A stretch of DNA of 64,000 nucleotides from Nocardioidaceae bacterium (GTDB lineage: Bacteria > Actinomycetota > Actinomycetes > Propionibacteriales > Nocardioidaceae), in NCBI GenBank assembly GCA_020636935.1, contig JACJWW010000006.1, positions 39,921-103,920 of the forward strand, in the 5' to 3' direction. Shown one piece after another: positions 33,639 through 42,330 of this stretch. How positions within the stretch are numbered: position 1 is the first letter of the stretch; each line of letters begins with the position of its first letter. Under the pieces are notes generated by a model. The model was not told the origin of the DNA. It did no database searches and worked only from the letters and a program-made list of their open reading frames with translations. The position numbers and the translations under genes are program-made.

Positions 33639-35195
33639 TCAGCCCGTGCGCTGGCACAGAGTCAGGGCACGCTGGGCACTGGCTTCTGCCTTGACCCGGT
33701 CGACAGGCACGAGGGCCACACGAGTACGCCGCTCCAGCAGGTCGTCGACGCTGTGCGCCCCCTCATGGGTGACCCCGTAGATCAACTCCGCGAGCGTGGT
33801 CGGGATGCCAGCACTGATCGGCTCCAGCAACTCAGCCTCACTCAACCCGCTGACCTCTCCAGACGAGCTCAGGACCTCTTCATGGTCGGCTCCGTAGCGG
33901 TCAATGAGTCGACGAGGCCCTCGAAGCTGGGTGAGATCCTCACGAGGCAGGGCGCCGGACAACGGCAGGTTGGCAGTTGAGCAACGATCGAAATCCTCGG
34001 CCATAGAGAGGATGTCGAGGGCATCTTGAGCCATCCTGCGATAGGTGGTCAGCTTGCCACCGACAACGGTCACAAGATCAAGCCCCTGTGCCTGCTGATC
34101 GATCACTGCATGCTTGCGCGACAGGTCGGCGGTCTCACCGGCCGCATCGAGCAATGGCCTCAGCCCGGCGAAGGTACCAACCACGTCTTGGCGTCGAATT
34201 GGCTCCTGCAAGGCCGCGGAGACCACATCGAGCAGGAATCCGACTTCGACTTCACTTGCCTGAGGCACCTCTGGGATCTCGTCACCAGTTGGCTCGTCGG
34301 TCAGACCAACATAGGCAGTGCCATCGGCCTGGGGAAGCACAAAAGTGAAGCGCGACGATGAGCCGGGCACGGGCACCATCACTGCGGCGCGTTGCCGCGA
34401 CAGAGGGTGGTCAGCGGTGGGCTTCAGCACCAAGTGGCTGCCCCGGCTGGGCTTGAGCTTGATTGGTGGCGCGGCAGTCGGAAAGAGCTCGGCGACCTTG
34501 CCCGACCAGACTCCCCCCGCATTGATCACCGCGCGGGCCGTGATCCGGTGTGTCTGACCGCTCAGTTCATCCTTTAGCACGACGACGCCACCCTCGATGC
34601 CCGTGAAGCGCGCTCGGGTACGGATCTGTGCACCGAAGCGAGCCGCGCTCCGGGCAATGGTGAGCACAAGGCGGGCGTCATCGACCAATTGACCGTCCCA
34701 GCCCAGCATCGCACTGCGCAGCCCGTCACGCCGTAGCGCAGGAGCGAGGGCCAGAGCGTGTGCTGCGGAGATTTGGCGTGCTGGTGGCAGCAAATCACCC
34801 GAAGTGCCAGCCGACCACCTGAGCAGATCACCTGCCAGCAGACCCGCTCGCATGATCATCGGTGGCCTGCTGGTCAATGGCACCAGGGTGCCCATTGGCT
34901 TGGTGAGATGGGGAGCGGTCGTCTGCATGAGGATGCCCCGTTCAACAGCACTCTCGTGGGCGACGCCGAATTGCCCGGAAGCCAGATACCGCAGACCACC
35001 ATGCACCAACTTCGATGACCACCGCGACGTGCCAAAGGCGAGATCATGAGCATCGACGGCCAGCACCTTCATGCCACGACTCACCGCATCCAGAGCCACA
35101 CCTGCTCCAGTCACGCCTAGGCCGATCACCACCAAATCAACGTCATCTGTGATTCCGGTCAAGCCGACACGAATTGCTGAACGAGCCGCACTCAC
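33639..35195 (-). CDS. glpD: glycerol-3-phosphate dehydrogenase/oxidase (FAD)
   Basis: GlpD (518 aa) oxidises sn-glycerol-3-phosphate to dihydroxyacetone phosphate at the membrane, passing electrons to quinones. The FAD-binding VVIGLGVTGAGVALD, GTSRWSSKLVHGGLRYL, VINAGGVWSGKVAE and TVVGGKLTTYRRMA motifs are all present, with a C-terminal helical domain. The start is taken as GTG 35195, which overlaps the tetR stop (GTGA) by 4 bp; a start further upstream would run well into tetR. It is thus the second gene of a tetR-glpD operon. Its product, DHAP, is the precursor of the substrate of the AgpS-like enzyme encoded divergently. Confidence 0.93.
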   Translation of the reverse strand: MSAARSAIRVGLTGITDDVDLVVIGLGVTGAGVALDAVSRGMKVLAVDAHDLAFGTSRWSSKLVHGGLRYLASGQFGVAHESAVERGILMQTTAPHLTKPMGTLVPLTSRPPMIMRAGLLAGDLLRWSAGTSGDLLPPARQISAAHALALAPALRRDGLRSAMLGWDGQLVDDARLVLTIARSAARFGAQIRTRARFTGIEGGVVVLKDELSGQTHRITARAVINAGGVWSGKVAELFPTAAPPIKLKPSRGSHLVLKPTADHPLSRQRAAVMVPVPGSSSRFTFVLPQADGTAYVGLTDEPTGDEIPEVPQASEVEVGFLLDVVSAALQEPIRRQDVVGTFAGLRPLLDAAGETADLSRKHAVIDQQAQGLDLVTVVGGKLTTYRRMAQDALDILSMAEDFDRCSTANLPLSGALPREDLTQLRGPRRLIDRYGADHEEVLSSSGEVSGLSEAELLEPISAGIPTTLAELIYGVTHEGAHSVDDLLERRTRVALVPVDRVKAEASAQRALTLCQRTG

Positions 35196-35773
35196 TTGGA
35201 CAGACCTCGCATCAGGGTCTCGCGGCATTCCTCGATCAACTTGGCCCGAGTGATGCCACGCCCCTTCATGGTGTCCACCGACAACAACAGTCCCTCCAGC
35301 ATCAAGGCAACCGTCCGAGCGAGCACTTCTGGCTCGCCTGCCCGCATCTGTCCGTTGGCTTGAACCAGCCTGATCCGCGCCTCGAGCAACTCCAACATCG
35401 CCTTTTGTGAACGCCCGGTGCGCTGGAGGATGTAGGGCATCACCATCTCTGGATCCAACTCCAGGATTCGACGCAGGAGTGGATTGCGTCGCAAACCCTC
35501 GACCACGCTCAGTGCCAGATCGATGAATCCATCGAGGCTCTGGTCATCCTGACTGTTGGCCGACGCCTTTTCCAAGATTGCGACCCACTCACGGGTCATC
35601 AGATCAGCGAGCAGTCGCTCCCGATCATCCCAATGGCGATAGATGGTCATCCTGGACACACCCGCACGCCGGGCCACTTCGGTCAACGTCGTACGCCGCC
35701 ACCCGATGTCGAGGATGGATGCCTTGGCGGCATCAATATGCGCCTCTTTGGCACTGTTACGGAGTGACGACAT
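35192..35773 (-). CDS. TetR-family transcriptional regulator
   Basis: This 193-aa protein has the N-terminal TetR helix-turn-helix (TTLTEVARRAGVSRMTIYRHWDDRERLL) and a helical ligand-binding domain. It starts with ATG 35773 and overlaps glpD by 4 bp. Only 17 bp separate its start codon from that of the divergent agpS-like gene, and the shared spacer contains an inverted repeat. It therefore very likely represses itself with glpD and also the agpS-dagK unit. The ligand may be a lipid or glycerol derivative, which is inference from context. Confidence 0.9.
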   Translation of the reverse strand: MSSLRNSAKEAHIDAAKASILDIGWRRTTLTEVARRAGVSRMTIYRHWDDRERLLADLMTREWVAILEKASANSQDDQSLDGFIDLALSVVEGLRRNPLLRRILELDPEMVMPYILQRTGRSQKAMLELLEARIRLVQANGQMRAGEPEVLARTVALMLEGLLLSVDTMKGRGITRAKLIEECRETLMRGLSK

Positions 35774-35799
35774 GTGTCACACTATATCTCATGGACACA
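35773..35799. promoter_or_regulatory. candidate TetR operator between tetR-glpD and agpS-dagK
   Basis: TGTGTC (35773-35778) and GACACA (35794-35799) form a 6-bp inverted repeat with a 15-bp AT-rich spacer. GTGTCACAC (35774-35782) is itself palindromic. The site spans both start codons in a 17-bp spacer, so both mRNAs are probably leaderless or nearly so and a bound regulator would block both. Confidence 0.55.
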
Positions 35800-37392
35800 G
35801 CAGATGTGAGCCCAATGCATCCACGTCGCTGGGGATCAACTCAGCGCGCCGCCAAGCTGCCTCCGGAGGCGCTGGCACTCGTCGAACTCGCCTTCGGGCC
35901 AGCCGATGATGTCATCGGGGATCCAGCCGACACCACGATCAACGACAATGCCTTGAGCCCATCGAGCCTCAACGACCAAGCACTCGACGGATTACGCGCG
36001 TGTCTCGGGGTCAATCACGTGCTCACGGACGCGCAGAGTCGAGCGAGCCACACGAGAGGTAAGTCGACCCCAGACCTACTGCGGGCTCGCGCCGACGACC
36101 TCGTCGACGCCCCTGACGCGATCGTCAGACCAGCCAGCCACGATGAAGTGACCGCGATCATCGAATGGGCTGGACAGCACGGTGTGGCGATCGTGCCCTT
36201 CGGTGGCGGCACCTGCGTCACGGGGGGTCTGGTGGCTCGCCGTGAGGGCCACTCAGCAATAGTGAGCCTGGATCTGACTCGGATGAAGCGACTCATCGAG
36301 GTGGATCACGAGTCGATGACGGCCACCTTGGAGCCAGGTCTGCGCGGCCCCGAAGCAGAGGCCCTCCTGGCCGAGCACGGCCTGACCCTGGGCCATTTCC
36401 CACAATCCTTTGAATACGCCACGATCGGCGGCTTCGCCGCCACTCGCTCCAGCGGCCAGTCGAGCGCTGGCTACGGGCGCTTTGATGCAATGGTGGTCGG
36501 GCTTCGCGTTGCCACTCCGATTGGGGAGTTGACCTTGGGCTCGGCGCCGGCCACGGCCGCTGGGCCTGATCTGCGGCAAGTGATCCTTGGCTCAGAGGGC
36601 GCCTTCGGTGTGATCACCGGCGTACGCCTCAGAGTGCGACGGCTACCCGAAGAGTTGAGCTACGAAGGTTGGTCTTGGCCGGACTTCGAAGGTGGCGCCC
36701 AGGCAATCCGATCATTGGCTCAATCAGGGCACCTCCCAACAGTCATCCGGTTGTCTGACGAAGCCGAGACGGCGATCAATCTGGCTGATCCAGAAGGCAT
36801 CGGATCAGACAACCTCGGCGGCTGCCTGATGATCGTGGGGCATGAAGGCACACCCCAAGACGTGGCTCGTTCCAGAGCGATCACCACAGAACTTCTCTCG
36901 GGCTTGGGCGGATCTGCCCTCGGCAGCACTCCAGGGGAGAAGTGGTCACACGGACGCTTCGATGCGCCATACCTGCGCGACAGCCTCTTGGACGTCGGGA
37001 TATTCGTCGAGACCCTCGAGACCGCCACATTCTGGAGCAACCGTCAAGCCCTGTACGACGCGGTGACCGAGGCCCTGCGGCTTCACCTGCCTGAGAAGCA
37101 TCTCGTGCTTTGCCACATCTCACATGTCTATGAGACTGGTTGCTCGCTCTACTTCACGGTCGCCACGAAGTTCTCCGGTGACGCCTTGACCTCTTGGCAT
37201 GTTGCCAAGTCAGCGGTCAATGACGCCATTGCATCCGTGGGGGCCACCATCACTCATCACCATGCAATCGGGACCGATCACAAGCCGTGGCTCGCCAAGG
37301 AGGTGGGGCCGGTTGGGCAGAGTATCTTGCGGGCAATCAAGCAAGAACTCGATCCGGATGGGATCATGAACCCAGGGGTGATGATTCCGTGA
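35791..37392 (+). CDS. FAD-binding oxidase, alkyldihydroxyacetonephosphate-synthase-like
   Basis: This protein of about 533 aa (VAO/PCMH flavoprotein) resembles AgpS, which exchanges the acyl group of acyl-DHAP for a fatty alcohol to make ether lipids. FAD contacts are seen in VPFGGGTCVTGGL, ATRSSGQSSAGYGRFD and LGSEGAFGVITGVRLRV. The active-site region is TITHHHAIGTDHKPWL, and the tail LDPDGIMNPGVMIP is typical. The start may be ATG 35791 or ATG 35815. It overlaps the dagK start by 4 bp (GTGA). Context with glpD (makes DHAP) and a lipid kinase supports a glycerolipid role, though a D-2-hydroxyacid or other oxidase activity cannot be excluded. Confidence 0.82.
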   Translation: MDTADVSPMHPRRWGSTQRAAKLPPEALALVELAFGPADDVIGDPADTTINDNALSPSSLNDQALDGLRACLGVNHVLTDAQSRASHTRGKSTPDLLRARADDLVDAPDAIVRPASHDEVTAIIEWAGQHGVAIVPFGGGTCVTGGLVARREGHSAIVSLDLTRMKRLIEVDHESMTATLEPGLRGPEAEALLAEHGLTLGHFPQSFEYATIGGFAATRSSGQSSAGYGRFDAMVVGLRVATPIGELTLGSAPATAAGPDLRQVILGSEGAFGVITGVRLRVRRLPEELSYEGWSWPDFEGGAQAIRSLAQSGHLPTVIRLSDEAETAINLADPEGIGSDNLGGCLMIVGHEGTPQDVARSRAITTELLSGLGGSALGSTPGEKWSHGRFDAPYLRDSLLDVGIFVETLETATFWSNRQALYDAVTEALRLHLPEKHLVLCHISHVYETGCSLYFTVATKFSGDALTSWHVAKSAVNDAIASVGATITHHHAIGTDHKPWLAKEVGPVGQSILRAIKQELDPDGIMNPGVMIP

Positions 37393-38285
37393 GCCGTTCT
37401 TTCTCCTTGGTGGTGAATCCGAACGCCGGCGGCGGCCGAGGCAGCGAGGCCGTGCTGCCGGTGGCACGTTTGCTTCGCGAAGCCGGCGCCGAGGTGAAGG
37501 TTGACTACTCCCCATCGCGCGCCACAGTCGACGGCCTGGTGGCCGAAGCAGTGGGGCGGGGTGATGTGGTCGTTGCTGTCGGAGGTGACGGCATGGTCTC
37601 GGCCATGTGTAGCGCAATCTCACGCACCGACTCGGAGTTCGCACTCATCCCTGCAGGACGCGGCAATGACATGGCCCGGATGCTCAATCTCCCAACAGAT
37701 CCAAGTGCCCAAGCCGACCTCCTGCTCCACGGTGAGGTCCGGCCGATTGATCTGATTGATGTCGGTTGGCGCGTGGTGGCCAGTTCGGTCTACTGCGGGG
37801 TCGATGCCACCGCCGCCGACATGGTCAACCGGATGAAGGTCGTGCCCACTGGAGCGCAATATCAAGTGGCCGCCGTGCGAGCATTGGCTGGCTTCCACCC
37901 CGTGAAGATGCATGTCACCATTGACGGCGAGAAGCACACCTTCGACGCAGCCACGATCGTGGTGGCCAACTCTGCCTACTACGGCAATGGCATGAAGATC
38001 GCCCCCAACGCGATCGTTGACGACGGGCTGCTGGAGATCGTCGCCATAGAAGCAGCCACCCGCCGCAAACTGATCACCTCAATGCCCAAGGTTTACGACG
38101 GCAGCCACATCAAGTTGCCCGAAGTACACCTCTTCCAAGGGCGATCGATTCAGATCCAGCGCGCCGAAGGGAGCCGAGAGGTACTAGTCGGCGCCGACGG
38201 CGAACCGCTACCGCCGCTGCCCGGCCCAGATCAGGAGCCGTTGGCCATCGAGATCCTGCCCGCTGCCCTGAAGATAATCCGCTAG
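37389..38285 (+). CDS. diacylglycerol kinase / YegS-type lipid kinase
   Basis: This 298-aa soluble lipid kinase has the DAGK catalytic domain: VVNPNAGGGRGSEA, VVAVGGDGMVSAM and PAGRGNDMARMLN (nucleotide binding). The C-terminal beta domain has YYGNGMKIAPNAIVDDGLLEIV. It would phosphorylate diacylglycerol or an alkylacylglycerol with ATP. The GTG start at 37389 overlaps the agpS-like stop by 4 bp, so the two are translationally coupled. The TAG stop lies in CGCTAGCG (38280-38287), and the gene converges on the thioredoxin-like gene with only 4 bp between the two stops. Confidence 0.9.
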   Translation: MSRSFSLVVNPNAGGGRGSEAVLPVARLLREAGAEVKVDYSPSRATVDGLVAEAVGRGDVVVAVGGDGMVSAMCSAISRTDSEFALIPAGRGNDMARMLNLPTDPSAQADLLLHGEVRPIDLIDVGWRVVASSVYCGVDATAADMVNRMKVVPTGAQYQVAAVRALAGFHPVKMHVTIDGEKHTFDAATIVVANSAYYGNGMKIAPNAIVDDGLLEIVAIEAATRRKLITSMPKVYDGSHIKLPEVHLFQGRSIQIQRAEGSREVLVGADGEPLPPLPGPDQEPLAIEILPAALKIIR

Positions 38286-38289
38286 CGAC

Positions 38290-39219
38290 TCAGAAGAGCG
38301 CCGAAGCCAGGTCGCGTCGTGCCTTGAGGACTCTGGGGTCTTCGTTGCCAACCGCCCCGAAAAGGTCGATCAAGTGGTTGCGTGCCCGATCTCGGTCAGC
38401 ATCGGAAGTACGCCGGACCAGATCGATCAACCTCTTGAAGGCATCTTCGACGTGGCCACCCAGGAGGTCGAGATCAGCCACCATGATCTGGGCATCAATA
38501 TCGTCTTGATCTGCTGCTGCCGCAGCCCGGGCAGCATTGAGGTCAACACCGCTCGTGCGTTGAAGGACCAGCGCCATCGCCAGTCCGGCAGCCGCCTCCC
38601 GATCAGCCGGGTTGGCATCGACTAGTTTGCGATATTCGACCACAGCAGCGTCGATGTCGCCACGCTCCAGGGCATCCTCGGCTGGCAGATATCTAGGATC
38701 CACCGTCTCCTCGCCGGTCTCTGCATCCACTTCGCTGGCCCGTGGTTGATGGCGACCAGTGAATCCGCCTGCGGTGAGTTGTTGCAAGACCTGGGTCAGG
38801 GCATCACGCAATTGTGCGATCGGCGCAGCCTGTTGCAGCAGTGGCATCGGACGCCCCTGAGCCACGAGTACGACGAGTGGCACCGAGGGGATTTGCATCG
38901 CTTGGGCGATGGCTGGCACCGCGTCGATGTCGACCACGCCCAAGAGGAAACGACCCTCGAACTCGTTGGACAGAGTGTGCAGGTCATCAGCGAGGGTCTT
39001 GGACTCTGGGGACTGCGCAGAAGTAAATGCCAAGAGCACCGGAGCACTCATCGACGTCTCAAGCACCGTCTGGAAGTTCTGCTCGGTGATTTCCACCGCA
39101 TAAGCGCCACTGACACCGGGCTGACCTGATCTGCCAGTCGGGGTAGTCGGGCCACTCAAGCCGGACAGATCAAACGCCCCAGGGCGCGAGAACGAAGACT
39201 GGTTCGGCTGTTCACTCAT
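38290..39219 (-). CDS. thioredoxin-fold TPR protein without a CXXC motif (CnoX/YbbN-like)
   Basis: This 309-aa cytoplasmic protein has a disordered N-terminus of about 40 residues, a thioredoxin fold (about 40-150) and a TPR-like C-terminal half (AEDALERGDIDAAVVEYRKLVDANPADREAAAGLAMALV). This is the layout of CnoX/YbbN co-chaperones that hand unfolded proteins to GroEL. Where thioredoxin has WCGPC, this protein has SAQSPESK, so it cannot do dithiol exchange and is more likely a holdase. The ATG at 39219 starts MSEQPNQSSF; an in-frame extension to 39516 is rejected because it runs into accA. Confidence 0.85.
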   Translation of the reverse strand: MSEQPNQSSFSRPGAFDLSGLSGPTTPTGRSGQPGVSGAYAVEITEQNFQTVLETSMSAPVLLAFTSAQSPESKTLADDLHTLSNEFEGRFLLGVVDIDAVPAIAQAMQIPSVPLVVLVAQGRPMPLLQQAAPIAQLRDALTQVLQQLTAGGFTGRHQPRASEVDAETGEETVDPRYLPAEDALERGDIDAAVVEYRKLVDANPADREAAAGLAMALVLQRTSGVDLNAARAAAAADQDDIDAQIMVADLDLLGGHVEDAFKRLIDLVRRTSDADRDRARNHLIDLFGAVGNEDPRVLKARRDLASALF

Positions 39220-39412
39220 GGTGCCAAATGCTACCCAGCGCTGATCCAGCCCCACACCGTGGCAGTACGGCGCACCAAACCGGCCAGTGCGCAGGAGTCC
39301 TCTGGCGCCCACTCCGCGAGGGGGGCCAGACAACCGACCCGGTTGGGCAATACACTCACCTCTGGGTCGATCGTGCCCGTGAAGCCCCGCCCGTGAAGCA
39401 CTGAGGAGAGCC

Positions 39413-41212
39413 GTGTCTGCCAGCCAGGTCAACAACAAGCCACTGCAAAAAGTCTTGATCGCCAACCGTGGCGAGATCGCCGTGCGTGTGATCCGCGCCT
39501 GCAAGGACGCCGGCATTGGCAGTGTCGCCGTGTACGCCGATCCCGATCGCGATGCGCTCTTCGTGCGTCTGGCTGATGAGGCATATGCGCTGGGCGGGTC
39601 AACCCCCGCGGAGTCCTATCTCGACATGGCCAAGATCATTGATGTGGCCAAGCGTGCCGGAGCTGACTCCGTCCACCCCGGCTATGGGTTCCTGGCTGAA
39701 AATGCCGACTTCGCTCGCGCCGTGATTGCCGCAGGACTGATCTGGATCGGCCCCACCCCCGACGCGATCGAAAAGCTCGGCGACAAGGTGCAGGCGCGCC
39801 ATATCGCCGAGAAGGTCGGAGCTCCTCTGGTCGCCGGCACCTCCGACCCGGTCGCCAACGCGGACGAAGTCTTGGCCTTTGCTGATGAGCACGGCTTGCC
39901 GATCGCGATCAAGGCGGCCTTTGGCGGGGGTGGTCGTGGCCTCAAGGTGGCCCGCAATCGCGAAGAGGTCGCCGAACTCTACGAATCCGCTGTGCGTGAG
40001 GCCGTCACGGCCTTCGGTCGCGGCGAATGCTTCGTGGAGCGATTCCTCGACAAGCCCCGTCACGTCGAGACTCAGTGCTTGGCCGACCAACACGGCAATG
40101 TCGTGGTGGTTTCCACCCGCGACTGCTCCTTGCAGCGTCGCCACCAGAAGTTGGTCGAAGAGGCTCCTGCCCCCTATCTGACCGATGACCAGGTCAACCG
40201 CCTCTACGAATCCTCCAAGGCAATCCTGCGTGAAGCTGGATACGTCGGCGCCGGCACTTGCGAGTTCCTCGTCGGTCAAGACGGCACCATTTCCTTCCTC
40301 GAGGTCAACACCCGACTTCAGGTCGAGCACCCAGTATCCGAAGAGGTGACCGGCATCGACTTGGTCCGTGAGATGTTCCGGATTGCGGCCGGTGAAGAGT
40401 TGGGCTACGACGACCCCAAGGTCGAAGGGCACTCGATTGAGTTCCGGATCAACGCCGAAGACGGCGGCATGAACTTCATGCCAGCGCCTGGCACCTTGGT
40501 CAAGTGGGATCCTCCCAGCGGCCCTGGCATCCGGGTCGACGGCGGCTACACCGAGGGCGAAACCATCCCTGGCTCCTTTGACTCACTCGTGGCCAAGCTG
40601 ATCGTCACCGGTCGCGACCGGACCCAGGCACTGGAGCGCTCGCGTCGAGCGCTGGCGGAGTTCGGCGTCGACGGCATGCCAACGGTGATCCCCTTCCACG
40701 CCGCTGTGGTCAACGACCCGGCCTATGTCGGGCAAGGCGACGACCGCTCTGGCTCCTTCGGCGTCTACACCCAGTGGATCGAAACCGACTTCGACAACCA
40801 GATCGAGCCCTACGCCGGCGCCTCTGTCGATGCCGAAGAGCCCGAAGAGCGCCAGAAGGTGACCGTCGAGGTGGGCGGGCGTCGCCTCGAGGTGGTCCTG
40901 CCTGGTGGGCTCGGCTCGATCGGCGGCGGAGCTGGCGGCGCGAAGAAGCCCAAGCGCAAGGCAGGCAAGAAGGCTGGTGGCGCTGTGTCAGGTGACACCG
41001 TGGCCAGCCCGATGCAGGGCACGATCGTCAAGATCGCCGTGGCTGAGGGCGACACCGTCGCCGAGGGTGACGTGGTCGTCGTACTCGAAGCCATGAAGAT
41101 GGAGCAACCCCTCAAGGCGCACAAGGCAGGCGTGATCACCGGCCTCAGCGCCGAGGTAGGCGCCACCGTGTCGAATGGTGAGGCGCTGTGCGAGATCAAG
41201 GACGCCGAATAG
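39413..41212 (+). CDS. accA: acyl-CoA carboxylase alpha subunit (biotin carboxylase + BCCP)
   Basis: This 599-aa protein carboxylates its own biotin with ATP and bicarbonate. It contains KVLIANRGEIAVRVIRACK, the ATP-grasp loop KAAFGGGGRGLKV, EVNTRLQVEHPVSE and a C-terminal biotinyl domain with VLEAMKMEQP (biotinyl Lys562). A Gly/Ala/Lys-rich flexible linker joins the two parts. The GTG start at 39413 follows GAGGAG. Together with the biotinyl-carboxyltransferase downstream of fas it would form an acyl-CoA carboxylase making malonyl-CoA, and possibly methylmalonyl-CoA. It is divergent from the thioredoxin-like gene over a 193-bp spacer. Confidence 0.94.
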   Translation: MSASQVNNKPLQKVLIANRGEIAVRVIRACKDAGIGSVAVYADPDRDALFVRLADEAYALGGSTPAESYLDMAKIIDVAKRAGADSVHPGYGFLAENADFARAVIAAGLIWIGPTPDAIEKLGDKVQARHIAEKVGAPLVAGTSDPVANADEVLAFADEHGLPIAIKAAFGGGGRGLKVARNREEVAELYESAVREAVTAFGRGECFVERFLDKPRHVETQCLADQHGNVVVVSTRDCSLQRRHQKLVEEAPAPYLTDDQVNRLYESSKAILREAGYVGAGTCEFLVGQDGTISFLEVNTRLQVEHPVSEEVTGIDLVREMFRIAAGEELGYDDPKVEGHSIEFRINAEDGGMNFMPAPGTLVKWDPPSGPGIRVDGGYTEGETIPGSFDSLVAKLIVTGRDRTQALERSRRALAEFGVDGMPTVIPFHAAVVNDPAYVGQGDDRSGSFGVYTQWIETDFDNQIEPYAGASVDAEEPEERQKVTVEVGGRRLEVVLPGGLGSIGGGAGGAKKPKRKAGKKAGGAVSGDTVASPMQGTIVKIAVAEGDTVAEGDVVVVLEAMKMEQPLKAHKAGVITGLSAEVGATVSNGEALCEIKDAE

Positions 41213-41233
41213 CGAGCCTGACCGGAGGTCGGC

Positions 41234-41716
41234 ATGAGATTTGAAAAAGCCACGCTCTTCTCGGCTTCACCGCAGCGGGTCTTCGAGGTTTTGACCCAAG
41301 AGAGCTTCCGGCATGCATTGGCCAAGGCTGCCGATATGCACCGCTGGGAAGTGTCGGTGACCGAGAGCAGCGCAGGGATCTTGGTGGCAAACACGGTCTG
41401 GTATCGCTCCACCTCTGATCGCCTGCCCGCCGCAGCCCAGAAGGTCGTGGGTAGCGAGGTGGCCATCCATCAGGTTGAGACCTGGACCTCCCACGAGGGC
41501 GGCACCATCGAGATGCAGATGCCCGGCAAGCCAGGGCATATCAAGGGCGAGTTCGTCCTTGACTACGACGGAGAGGCGACCACCCAGACGGTGAATGCCG
41601 ATATCTCCGTGCGGGTGCCTCTACTCGGCAAGACTTTGGAGAAACTTCTGGCCAGCGAGTTCTCCGACACCTTGGAAATACAGTCCCGTCTCGGCAACGA
41701 GACCCTGAACGGTTGA
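41234..41716 (+). CDS. DUF2505 family protein (first of a tandem pair)
   Basis: This 160-aa protein belongs to the actinobacterial DUF2505 family, thought to have an SRPBCC/START-like ligand-binding fold. The pattern F-x-A-S-P-x-x-V-F near the N-terminus, RLPAAAQKVVG, VETWTSHEGGT and PGHIKGEF recurs in the next gene. There is no signal peptide. It starts 21 bp after the carboxylase subunit, in what looks like one transcript leading toward fas. A lipid or acyl-chain binding role is only a guess from fold and context. Confidence 0.8.
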   Translation: MRFEKATLFSASPQRVFEVLTQESFRHALAKAADMHRWEVSVTESSAGILVANTVWYRSTSDRLPAAAQKVVGSEVAIHQVETWTSHEGGTIEMQMPGKPGHIKGEFVLDYDGEATTQTVNADISVRVPLLGKTLEKLLASEFSDTLEIQSRLGNETLNG

Positions 41717-41725
41717 GGAGACCCG

Positions 41726-42205
41726 ATGGACTTCCGCAAGGAGATTGAGTTTCACGCTCCAATGAGTGAGGTCTTCGCTCTCTTCTGCGACTCCGACTTC
41801 CGCGAACGGGTCGCAGCAGAGGCGGGCGCGGAGTCGTGGGAAATCGACCTGGCACCCACAGGAGACGACGGCGTCATTGCCACGATGATCACCAGACGTA
41901 GCGCAGAAGAGCTTCCTGCCGCGGCCCGCAAGATCATCGGCAAGCAACTCACGATCAACCAAGTCGAGACTTGGACCTCACCTGTTGGTGGCACTCTCGA
42001 AGTCACGATCCCGGGAGCACCAGGCCACATCAAGGGCACGGTCGCCCTGGCCGAACGAGACGGCTTGACCGTGCAGACTGTCACCGCAGACATCAAAGTC
42101 AGGGTGCCCCTGGTCGGCAAGCAATTCGAAAAACTGATCGGCCAGATCTTGGGCAATATCTTGAAGCTCCAAGGTCGGATCGCCAATGAAGATCTCGCGG
42201 ACTGA
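41726..42205 (+). CDS. DUF2505 family protein (second of a tandem pair)
   Basis: This 159-aa paralogue of the preceding gene is separated from it by only 9 bp. Shared stretches such as ELPAAARKIIGKQ, VETWTSPVGGTLEV, PGHIKGTV and the ending VPLVGKQFEKLI align without large gaps, so the pair arose by tandem duplication but has diverged substantially. Biochemical role unknown. Its stop is followed by the 125-bp AT-richer fas leader. Confidence 0.8.
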   Translation: MDFRKEIEFHAPMSEVFALFCDSDFRERVAAEAGAESWEIDLAPTGDDGVIATMITRRSAEELPAAARKIIGKQLTINQVETWTSPVGGTLEVTIPGAPGHIKGTVALAERDGLTVQTVTADIKVRVPLVGKQFEKLIGQILGNILKLQGRIANEDLAD

Positions 42206-42252
42206 AGCCCCAAATCCACTTGTTGGCAGTCTGTGTCCTACTCGTTTGTAAC

Positions 42253-42281
42253 TTAACAACATGATGAAAAGCTCGTAAAAA
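42253..42281 (+). promoter_or_regulatory. candidate fas promoter in an AT-rich spacer
   Basis: TTAACA (42253-42258) and TAAAAA (42276-42281) are separated by exactly 17 bp, giving a plausible -35/-10 pair with a leader of about 40 nt before the fas ATG at 42331. The spacer 42206-42330 is clearly more AT-rich than its surroundings. TTGT-AACTTA-ACAA overlapping the -35 box is a possible regulator site. No strong Shine-Dalgarno sequence precedes the ATG. Confidence 0.4.
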
Positions 42282-42330
42282 ATGCGAGATTTATTTCAGG
42301 TTTACGCGGGAAACATGATTGAATCCTCGC

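Noticed and set aside
33639..33674. possible frameshift at the end of glpD or the NUDIX gene
   Set aside because: Both frames end with plausible C-termini 13 bp apart in convergent orientation; nothing is missing from either family.
42319..42330. TTG at 42319 as the fas start
   Set aside because: It would add four residues without a ribosome binding site; ATG 42331 is the simpler choice, though the two cannot be told apart with certainty.
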